Shown here: positions 15,931 through 23,220 of the stretch, piece after piece
Numbering within the stretch: the first letter of the stretch is position 1
Layout of the letters: every line of letters begins with the position of its first letter
NCBI GenBank assembly: GCA_963770635.1
Contig: CAVYQI010000007.1
Span: forward strand, 186,001 to 250,000
Reading direction: 5' to 3'
DNA length: 64,000 bases
Source of the DNA: DASZIT01 sp963770635
GTDB lineage: Bacteria; Actinomycetota; Acidimicrobiia; Acidimicrobiales; RAAP-2
Notes under the pieces: generated by a model
The model's database searches: none
The model's input: the letters and a program-made list of their open reading frames with translations, nothing else
What the model was told of the DNA's origin: nothing
Position numbers and translations under genes: made by a program

Positions 15931-17463
15931 CGCGAGTCGCCCGGGGGTCGGCGTCGCAGGCGCCCGAAGCTGACTTCGACCGTTCAGTTCCTGTGGTCCT
16001 GCTGAAGATCGGCCGGTACCCCGTCCACCACGGCGGCGTCGGAGCCATCCGCTCGCTTGGGCGGGCGGGCGTGTCGGTATACGCCGTCATCGAGGACGCG
16101 CTCACTCCCGCCGCCCTGTCGCGTTACGCCAGGGGGACGGTCATCTGGCCGACATCGGGTCGTGAGCCGCAGGAGCGGCTCGTCGAGGGACTGGTCGCCG
16201 TTGCCAGACAGCTCGGCCAGCGCTCCGTGCTGTTGTGCACCGATGACGAGGCGGCGGTGCTCATCGCCGAGCACATAGAGGTGCTGTCCGAGGGGTTCAT
16301 CCTGCCGCCAGTCCCGCCCGACCTGCCGCGCCGGCTGACCTCCAAGCGAGCGCTGGGTGCCCTGTGCGAGGAGATCGGGATTCCCTCGCCGCGAATCGCT
16401 GCACCCCGGACCCCAGAAGCGCTCGAGGCTTTCATCGAGGAGGCGGTCTATCCGGTGGTGGCCAAGAACGACGCCGCCTGGACCCGGCTGTCGGCCCCGG
16501 CGGTGCAGGCCAGCACCGTGGTCCGCAGCCCGGAGGAGCTGCGGAAGATGGCGACCGTCTGGGTGCCGCCCTACGGGGTTGCTCTTCAGGAATACATTCC
16601 GTCCGACTCCGCCGAAGATTGGTTCTGCCATGCATGGGTCGGTGCAGATGCTGGGTCAACGGTCCTCTTCACCGGGGTCAAACTCCGCCAGTGGCCCCCA
16701 GAGGCCGGGGTCACCTCGTACGCGCAGACGGTGGACAATCCCGAGTTGACCGCATTGTCCACGGATGTCTTCCGGAGGCTGGGGTACCGGGGCATAGCCG
16801 ACCTCGACTGGCGGTTCGACCGGCGTGACGGGCGCTACAAGCTGCTCGATTTCAATCCCCGCATTGGTGCACAGTTCCGGGTATTCGAAACGGACACCGG
16901 GATCGACGTGGTGCGCGCCGCCCACCTCGACCTGACCGGGCGTCCGATCCCGGCCGGCCACTCGTTAGTGGGCCGGTCCATAATCGTGGAGCACCTCGAT
17001 GTGTTCTCGCGCCTGTCCCGCCGTCGCCGTGCCGAGGTTCCGCCGTCGGTGACAACCTCGAGTAAGCGTGGCTCGCGGACGCTGGCCTGGTTCGCCAAAG
17101 ATGACCCGCTGCCCTTCGTCGCCATGCTCGCGCGTGCTGCCCGGATGCTCGGCGCCAGGCTCTGGCCCCGGCGGGGGGCACCGTCACCGTCCGAAGGGTG
17201 CCTCGACGACCCGCCGGAACCCGTGCTGCGGCAGCGGAAGCGATCGTCAGCCCAGCGGACGTCCTTCCGCAGCGAGTTGGGAATACCGCTGTTCCGGAAC
17301 GGACATGCCCTCGTGCTGGGCGCGGTAACGACGGGCGTGATCGGCATGCTGTTCTGGGTGCTGGCGGCCCGGCACGCGTCGCCGTCCATCGTGGGGCGAA
17401 ACATCGTGGCCATCAACGTGCTCACGACGATCGGGGCCATCGCCCAGCTGAACCTGCAGGAGC
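15927..17463 (+). CDS. ATP-grasp ligase-like protein, in frame with a flippase N-terminus
   Basis: Starting at GTG 15927 (GTGA overlap), about 400 residues form an ATP-grasp protein: N-terminal Rossmann-like domain (VVLLKIGRYPVHHGGVGAIR), SVLLCTDDEAAVLIAEH, the ATP-binding Lys in YPVVAKNDA, the adenine-loop region LQEYIPSD, and the metal-site triad in LLDFNPRIGAQF. Such carboxylate-amine ligases in glycan loci attach amino acids or similar groups to sugars. There is no stop codon before hydrophobic flippase-like sequence begins at about residue 450 (FRNGHALVLGAVTTGVIGML). The frame is open to 18386, but after about 17461 it no longer encodes flippase sequence. It is either a true fusion, or the stop of a separate gene was lost. 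Confidence 0.8.
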
Positions 17464-18562
17464 GCGTTGATCCGGTTTGTGCAGCCGGCCGGACGGCACA
17501 CCCGCCGGCTGGTGGTGGGGGTCTATCTGGTGAGCGCGGCGGTGGCGCTGGTGCTGGCCGGGGCGTTCCTCATCCTGCTGCCCCGCGTCTCTCCACAGTT
17601 GGCGTTCCTGCGCTCTTCTCCCGGCATGGCGACGTGGTTCGTTGCCGCCGCGGCGATCTGGTCGATCATGGTCCTCGAGGACGGGGTGCTCACCGGGCTG
17701 AGGAAGACCCGCTGGGTGCCGGTCGAGAACGGCGGGTTCGGGTTGCTCAAGGTGGGGATGGTCGTCCCGTTCATCGCGTTGTTCCCGGTGGCGGGCATCT
17801 TCTTGTCCTGGACGGTGGCGGCACTCGCCACGGTCATCCCGACCAACGTCTACCTCTTCGCCCGGGCCATCACCCAACACCAACGGTCGGCTGGCGACTC
17901 CGGTGGCGTCACCATCCGGGAGTTGCGCCGCTACGTCCCGTACGACTTCGTCGGCAACCTGTGGTGGGAGGGCCTGATACTCGTGCTGCCCCTGATCGTC
18001 CTCGTCGAGACCGGCGCCGCTACCAGTGCGTACTTCTCTCTTGCGTGGTTGATCGTGGGCATCATCTACCTGGTCCCCCTGGCGATCGGGGACTCGCTCG
18101 TGGTGGAGTTGTCGATCGACCCGTCCGACTTCGAGGCCCAATGCAAGCAGGTGATGGTCCATTTGCTGAAGATCCTGGCGCCGGCGGTGGCACTGCTGGT
18201 CCTGGCCGCCCCCTGGGTGCTGCGGATCTTCGGACCCTCCTACGTGGCGCACGGGACCGGCGTGCTCCGACTCCTGGGGCTGTCGGCGCTACCGTTCATC
18301 GTCAACGGGACGGCCGTGAGCAGCGGCCCGCGGCCAGCGGCGGACCTGGCAGGCGATGGCTGTGTTCGCTGGCCTGTTCGCGCTGATCGTGCCTCTCGGG
18401 TTCGGCCTTCTGGCGGTGGCCGGGATCACCGGAATGGCACTGGCCGTCCTGATCGGCCAGGCGGCCATGGCCGCCGTCCTGCTCATCACGAGACATGGCT
18501 GGATGCGGGGTCCGGTCGTCCCGGGGGAGCACCCCGCCCCGCTGGCAGCCGAGGTGCCGTAA
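17274..18562 (+). pseudogene. Wzx/MATE-like polysaccharide flippase, two frameshifts
   Basis: Hydrophobic flippase sequence is distributed over three frames. Frame one: LVLGAVTTGVIGMLFWVLAA to AIAQLNLQ, ending near 17460. Frame two, from about 17467: LIRFVQPAGRHTRRLVVGVY through many helices to LPFIVNGTAVS near 18317. Frame three, from about 18340: MAVFAGLFALIVPLGFGLLA to the TAA at 18560-18562. The joins need removal of one base near 17461 (CAGGAGCGCG reads as CAGGGCGCG in the expected frame) and one near 18317-18336. The protein would have about 12 helices and move lipid-linked glycan units across the membrane. Either the gene is inactivated or the assembly has indel errors. Confidence 0.75.
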
Positions 18563-18607
18563 CGGAGCGACCGCGGAGGGCGTTCGAGGGGATTGCGAGG
18601 TGACGCG

Positions 18608-18649
18608 ATCCCTGACTGCCGGCGAGGGTCCTCGGCGGCAGTCAGGGAT
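18608..18649. terminator. Bidirectional hairpin between convergent genes
   Basis: A perfect 13-base inverted repeat, ATCCCTGACTGCC (18608-18620) and GGCAGTCAGGGAT (18637-18649), encloses a 16-base loop that can itself pair in part. It sits exactly between the end of the flippase gene (18562) and the end of the convergent GH16 gene (18658). It lacks a U-tract on either side, which is common for actinobacterial terminators. Confidence 0.75.
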
Positions 18650-18657
18650 GCGGGCGC

Positions 18658-20433
18658 TCAGTGCTGCCAGACCCTCACGTAGTCGACTTGCATGGACGCC
18701 GGTGCGGTGTTCGGCGAGGTGATGGCCGATGACAGCGCCAGATTCAGGATCAGGTACATGGGCGCCGAGGTGATCCCCGAGGTGTCATTCCAGACCGGGG
18801 TTCCGTCGTAGTAGAAGGTGAGCGACCCGGGCTCCCAGTCGGCGGCGAAGGTGTGCCACCCGCCCGAGTAGTTCCCCGCTGCACAGGCGCCGGGCCCGCC
18901 GGCCGGGTTGTGGAAGTGGGCGCAGGCCTGGCCGCCGAGCCCCTCGAGGGTGTCGATCTCCCCGTCGGTGGGCCAGTTCTGGCCATCGGCCCAGAAGGCC
19001 GGCCAGTCGGCGATGCTGCCGTTACCGGGCAACCAGATCCGGGCCTCCATATAGCCGTAGGTGAAGCTGAAGTTCCCGTCGGTGGTCACCATGCCCGAGG
19101 CGTAGGGATGGGCGGCCCCGCCGCAGGTCTCCGAGCGTGCCACGGCCGACAGGACGAGCGAACCGCCGGTCACGCTCACCTGCGAAGGGTCATAACACTC
19201 CTGCTCGGAGCTACTGACGCCGGTGGTGATGCCGGAACCGAACCACCCCGTGGACCACTGCGAGGTATCGAGCGAGGAGCCGTTGAACTCAGAGTCGAAG
19301 ACCAGGTTCCACGGACCGGCGGCCTCGCCGACCGGCTGGACTGCACCTGACGGCGTGGGAGTCGGCGTGGGAGTCGGCGTGGGGGTCGGCGTGGGGGTCG
19401 GCGTGGGGGTCGGCGTCGGGGTCGGAGTCGGCGACTTGGTCGCAGTGGTGGTCGCCGTGGGTGGGGTCGGAGTGGCGGTCGACCTGGTCGGAGTGCCGGT
19501 CCCCTTGGTCCCCTTGGTCAAGTCGGTCGCGAATGTGGGGAAGACCACGCCGGTGCCGTCAGTCTCCACCAAGGTGTAGCCAAGAGTTGGCGGGCTGATG
19601 ATGATACCGATGATGGTCTTGCCACTGCCGCCAAGGGAGCCGTAGAACTGGGCGTCACCGAAGCTGAAGATCCCACCATCGGACGCCACCAGCCAGTAGC
19701 CCTGTCCGTCGGGGGTGAGCGCCATGCTCACGATGGGTTGGTTCAGGTGAATGGCGCCGGTGGACCCGTAGAACTGGGCGTCGCCGAAACTGAAGATGCC
19801 ACCATCGGACGCCACCAGCGAGTAGCCCTGTCCGTCGGGGGTGGACGCCATGCCCACGATGGGTTGGTTCAGGTGAATGGCGCCGGTCGACCCGTAGAAA
19901 TGGGCGTCACCGAAGCTGAAGATCCCACCATCGGACGCCACTAGCCAGTAGCCCTGTCCGTCGGGGGTGGGCGCCATGCCCACGATGGGTTGGTTCAGGC
20001 GAATGGCGCCGGTCGACCCGTAGAACTGGGCGTCGCCGTAGGAGAAGATGCCGCCATCGGACGCCACCAGCCAGTAGCCCTGTCCGTCGGGGGTGGGCGC
20101 CATGCCCACCACCGGCATGGAAGGTCGGATTCCCGAAAGGGCTGGGGACCCGAACACAGGCGCCCCGCCGTAGGACGCGATGGCACCGGCAACGGTGACG
20201 GTCCAGTAGCCACCGCCCGGATCCGCCGTCATCAAGCGGCCACCGCTGTAGGCCGAGGGCGTGTTGCTTGAGGCCGGGGTCGTGTTGGCTGGGGCGCCGG
20301 TCGCGGCCTGGCCCAAGCCAATCTGCCCGAAGGTCATCGTGGCGACAACCACGCCACAGGCGGCTGCAAGGATTGCGATGCGCCTTGGTCGACGTGCCCT
20401 AGTTGCAATCTCTGCTTCGCGATTCCTGCGCAT
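18658..20433 (-). CDS. Secreted GH16 hydrolase with N-terminal 42-residue repeats
   Basis: The 591-residue protein has a signal peptide (RRIAILAAACGVVVATMTFG), then about five to six copies of a 42-residue repeat (GYWLVASDGGIFSFGDAQFY, then GSTG-x(4)-LNQPIVGMA-x-TPDGQ; about residues 75-290). A Thr/Pro linker with a long TP run (about residues 320-365) follows, then a GH16 domain with EIDxxE as DGEIDTLEGL and the C-terminal strand VDYVRVWQ. GH16 cleaves beta-glucans or galactans. The ATG at 20433 has AGGAGG five bases upstream. The leader carries a GEMM-I riboswitch, so expression is very likely controlled by cyclic di-GMP. The repeat module is shared with three other proteins of the window. 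Confidence 0.93.
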   Translation of the reverse strand: MRRNREAEIATRARRPRRIAILAAACGVVVATMTFGQIGLGQAATGAPANTTPASSNTPSAYSGGRLMTADPGGGYWTVTVAGAIASYGGAPVFGSPALSGIRPSMPVVGMAPTPDGQGYWLVASDGGIFSYGDAQFYGSTGAIRLNQPIVGMAPTPDGQGYWLVASDGGIFSFGDAHFYGSTGAIHLNQPIVGMASTPDGQGYSLVASDGGIFSFGDAQFYGSTGAIHLNQPIVSMALTPDGQGYWLVASDGGIFSFGDAQFYGSLGGSGKTIIGIIISPPTLGYTLVETDGTGVVFPTFATDLTKGTKGTGTPTRSTATPTPPTATTTATKSPTPTPTPTPTPTPTPTPTPTPTPTPTPSGAVQPVGEAAGPWNLVFDSEFNGSSLDTSQWSTGWFGSGITTGVSSSEQECYDPSQVSVTGGSLVLSAVARSETCGGAAHPYASGMVTTDGNFSFTYGYMEARIWLPGNGSIADWPAFWADGQNWPTDGEIDTLEGLGGQACAHFHNPAGGPGACAAGNYSGGWHTFAADWEPGSLTFYYDGTPVWNDTSGITSAPMYLILNLALSSAITSPNTAPASMQVDYVRVWQH

Positions 20434-20497
20434 ACTTCCTCCTAGATCCCGAGACGCGCGGGGTCGCTGGAAATAGCTGCGCTTCGATCGCTACTTT

Positions 20498-20565
20498 CGG
20501 CAACCCAGCCGACTCAGAGAGCCCCGTTGGCTTTGCGTCCCCCCCTCGCGGGAGGTTTGCCTTTT
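20498..20565 (-). ncRNA. Cyclic-di-GMP-I riboswitch (GEMM-I) aptamer
   Basis: On the minus strand the conserved core reads in order: AAAAGGCAAACC, P2 CCTCCC-GCGA-GGGGGG with a GNRA tetraloop, the invariant GACGCAAAGCC, P3 arms AGCC/GGCT, and the closing GGGTTGCCG. P1 is formed by GGCAAACC with GGGTTGCC. All of these are GEMM-I hallmarks (Rfam family known as cyclic-di-GMP-I). The aptamer ends 65 bases before the start codon of the GH16-repeat gene. The 5' arm of P2 (CCTCC) is also complementary to GGAGG in that gene's ribosome binding site, which would allow translational control; this last point is inference. Confidence 0.93.
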
Positions 20566-21007
20566 CGTTATCGCTACGTTCGAGACGAACGCTGAGAGTG
20601 ACATCGGCAGCTATTGGTAAAGACTTGAGGACTACTCACGAAGCCCAGCAAAATCCCCGTGTGGGTACGTCACTAAGCTGAACTTGTCTCGGCCTCGGAC
20701 CTTGCGAACATTCCGGCAATTGGATGACCGATGGTCGTTGGATTCCCAGCACAACTGGATCCTCCACGCTGGCCGACTTATGGCTACGACCTGCGACTTC
20801 TCGAACGAAGCGCCTTTCCGCGAGCGCAGAGGCGGCCCGGTGGGTGACACGCGATGGGTATCGGAGACGGGAGCTCACGCCGACGGCGCACATCGACCGG
20901 CCCGCATCTCGAAGTCACGGTGGAAGTAATGAGAACTATGTCCACGCGTGTTGTAACGGGACTGAGAAAAACTCTGTTTCCTCTCGAAAGGAGATAAGGA
21001 TCGATCA
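20566..21007. other. Divergent promoter region, no supported gene
   Basis: This region lies between the riboswitch-controlled GH16 gene (minus) and the gene set starting at 21008 (plus). It should contain both promoters. Several short frames exist but none has a recognisable motif. An AAAGGAG sequence at 20987-20993 may be the ribosome binding site of the 38-codon frame. I found no second GEMM aptamer and no c-di-AMP (ydaO-type) core in front of the plus-strand genes. Confidence 0.5.
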
Positions 21008-21124
21008 ATGACGCCACCGGTGACCGACACAGCGGGTGTAGCGACCACTATCCGTGATGGCTGGCCAATGACACCGTCTTCCCGGGCGAACCCGCACCGG
21101 CAGCGGTACCTGGGTGAGCCGTGA
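21008..21124 (+). CDS. Possible 38-codon small protein
   Basis: The frame ATG 21008 to TGA 21122-21124 encodes 38 residues beginning MTPPVTDTAGVATTIRDGWP and ending RQRYLGEP. An AAAGGAG element lies about 14 bases before the ATG, rather far. The stop overlaps a GTGATG, giving possible coupling to later starts. There is no membrane segment or known motif. It may be a leader peptide, a small protein of the envelope locus, or chance. Confidence 0.3.
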   Translation: MTPPVTDTAGVATTIRDGWPMTPSSRANPHRQRYLGEP

Positions 21125-21229
21125 TGAGCAAGGCCCAGCGTTATCCCAAGAAACTGAGATTGAGAGGTCTCAAGGGTTCAACTCTGCCTGCCGATGCTAA
21201 AGGCACGCCTCGCCGGAAGGAATGGGCAA

Positions 21230-21859
21230 ATGACCGAGCAGATGTACGCACCCCAAGCAGATCCCCTCGTTCAGGACTATTTGATGGATCTCATCGACTG
21301 CTATGCCGGTCTGCATCCCGACGAACCTCGGCGGAACGCTCTACTACACGCCATCACCACTGTCTTCAGTCCCGAGGATATGAGCACTGTAAATGCGACC
21401 ATTGAAGGGGGTTCAGATCCGATTCTCGGTGAGGAAACTGGTGCCAAGTTCATTTTCCCCACTGAATCTCGCTTCGAGGATCGACGCGAGATTCACGAAT
21501 ACGCATATGCGCGGGCTACGCAGTACATGGTCGAAATCGAACGCCGAGGCACACTCGATGCCGTCAGTTGCGCCTTTGCCTGGTCGATGGACGAGACGTA
21601 CGCGGCCATGTGTATCAACGCATACCGAAATGAAGATGAGGACAATGGAAACCGTCTTCTTTTCGGCGCTGCAAACATGATCGTCCAAATCGCAGCGAAT
21701 GCTCACACAAGTACCGGCGAGCGGATCAAACTCGATCAGGCGATTCGCGCAGTGCGTACCACCGCCAACCGGCACTCACAGAGTGGCGACATCGCCCAGT
21801 GGTGCCAGATGTTGGTGTCGTGTCTCCAACGAGCTGTTCAGCGGATCTCAGGCGGTTGA
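21230..21859 (+). CDS. Unknown 209-residue protein upstream of the NlpC/P60 gene
   Basis: I do not recognise this family. The protein is soluble, moderately acidic and probably alpha-helical (YLMDLIDCYAGLHPDEPRRN, EIHEYAYARATQYMVEIERR, then NRLLFGAANMIVQIAANAH). ATG 21230 was chosen because GGAAGGA lies just before it. It ends 38 bases before the NlpC/P60 start, so the two are likely co-transcribed. Codon and base composition is slightly less GC-rich than the surrounding genes, which may indicate transfer. It may regulate or chaperone the surface hydrolase, but this is a guess from position only. Confidence 0.65.
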   Translation: MTEQMYAPQADPLVQDYLMDLIDCYAGLHPDEPRRNALLHAITTVFSPEDMSTVNATIEGGSDPILGEETGAKFIFPTESRFEDRREIHEYAYARATQYMVEIERRGTLDAVSCAFAWSMDETYAAMCINAYRNEDEDNGNRLLFGAANMIVQIAANAHTSTGERIKLDQAIRAVRTTANRHSQSGDIAQWCQMLVSCLQRAVQRISGG

Positions 21860-21896
21860 CCTCAAGTACGCCGCATTGGCGGTCGATGACTTCTTG

Positions 21897-23138
21897 GTGA
21901 CGCCCAAGCGTTGGTTGGCCCTATCCGCGGTCATGATCGCAGTGGTGGCTGTCCCAATGACCGCAGGATTGGATACTTCCCCGGCCGCGGCGGCTCCGAC
22001 CATTCCGATCAGCCTGCAGGGTCTCGACGGAAGTCCGAGTCCGGCTAGTTTCTGGTTGGCCTCGAGCACCGGCGGGGTATGGAACATGGGGCGAGCTGCG
22101 TCCTACGGTCAGTTGACCTCTCCACCGACCAGGCCAATCGTCGGCATCAGCCCCACCCGTGACAAGGCCGGGTACTGGTTGGTGGCCAGCGACGGTGGCA
22201 TCTTCTCCTTCGGTGACGCCGCCTTTTACGGCTCCACTGGTTCACTGGTATTGAACCAGCCGGTGGTGGGTATGGCACCGACACCCGACGGCAAGGGCTA
22301 CTGGATGGTTGCCCGCGATGGCGGCATCTTCTCCTTCGGTGACGCCGCCTTCTACGGCTCCACTGGTTCCCTAGTGCTGAACCAGCCGGTGGTGGGTATG
22401 GCCCCGACACCCGATGGCAAGGGCTACTGGCTGATCGCCAGTGACGGCGGCATCTTCTCCTTCGGCGATGCCATCTTCTACGGCTCCACGGGCTCTTTGA
22501 CGTTGAGGCAGCCGGTGGTGGGGATGGCTCCGACCGCCGATGGCAAGGGCTACTGGTTGATCGCGGCCGACGGTGGCGTGTTCACCTTCGGCGACGCCGC
22601 GTTCTACGGCTCCATGGGCGCTGCTCCGACCCTCGACCCCGCCGAGAAGGTTGTCTCGTCGAACAGTGGTCACGGCTATTGGATTGTCGACCAGAACGGC
22701 ACCTCGTGGGCATTTGGCGACGCGGGTGCGGCGCCACCTATCCTCGGGCTGATGTTCGAGCCCGTGACCGCGGGCGACCAGGCCGTTCTCTTCGCCTTCG
22801 CCCAGCTGGGCAAGCCGTATATCTGGGGCGGCAACGGCCCGGTCGGCTACGACTGCTCAGGCCTGGCGTTGGCCGCGTGGGAGTCTGCCGGCGTGGGCTT
22901 CGCCCGCATCGCCAATGATCAGTACAACACGGCGGGCGTGCCGATCGCGATGGCCGACCTCCAGGCCGGTGACCTTGTGTTCTGGGGGTCGGATCCGACC
23001 AACTGGACCACTGTCGATCACACCGCGCTCTACGTTGGCGGAGGACAGATCGTCGAGGCGACCGGCGACCACGTCCAACTCAACTCGCTGGACCAGTGGG
23101 GCGCGGACGGCCTCATGCCCAACGGCCGCCACCCCTAA
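21897..23138 (+). CDS. Secreted NlpC/P60 peptidase with N-terminal 42-residue repeats
   Basis: Starting at GTG 21897, the protein has a signal peptide (WLALSAVMIAVVAVPMTAG) and about five copies of the 42-residue repeat (GYWLVASDGGIFSFGDAAFY and GSTGSLVLNQPVVGMAPTPD). A C-terminal NlpC/P60 domain follows, with the catalytic Cys in GYDCSGLALAAW and the His in VDHTALYVGGGQIVEA. The preceding YIWGGNGP is the typical NlpC (Y/F)xWGG motif. These enzymes cleave peptide bonds in peptidoglycan stems, mostly D-Glu to diamino acid. The upstream in-frame region overlaps the preceding gene and gives no signal peptide, so this start is favoured. It is a wall hydrolase sharing its repeat scaffold with the neighbouring GH16 protein. 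Confidence 0.92.
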   Translation: MTPKRWLALSAVMIAVVAVPMTAGLDTSPAAAAPTIPISLQGLDGSPSPASFWLASSTGGVWNMGRAASYGQLTSPPTRPIVGISPTRDKAGYWLVASDGGIFSFGDAAFYGSTGSLVLNQPVVGMAPTPDGKGYWMVARDGGIFSFGDAAFYGSTGSLVLNQPVVGMAPTPDGKGYWLIASDGGIFSFGDAIFYGSTGSLTLRQPVVGMAPTADGKGYWLIAADGGVFTFGDAAFYGSMGAAPTLDPAEKVVSSNSGHGYWIVDQNGTSWAFGDAGAAPPILGLMFEPVTAGDQAVLFAFAQLGKPYIWGGNGPVGYDCSGLALAAWESAGVGFARIANDQYNTAGVPIAMADLQAGDLVFWGSDPTNWTTVDHTALYVGGGQIVEATGDHVQLNSLDQWGADGLMPNGRHP

Positions 23139-23220
23139 CTGACGCGGCTCCATCGAAGAGAGCGCTGGGCCCGGGAGCGAGCGAACAGTCAGGAACCCCC
23201 TATTTGCCGTTTCTGCCGGC

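Noticed and set aside
19350..19440. Simple GTCGGCGTGGG-type repeats considered as a regulatory or CRISPR-like array
   Set aside because: They encode the Thr-Pro linker of the GH16 protein.
21000..21230. c-di-AMP (ydaO-type) riboswitch ahead of the NlpC/P60 operon
   Set aside because: The known actinobacterial core segments are not present; only a loosely similar GCCGATGCTAAAGGC was seen.
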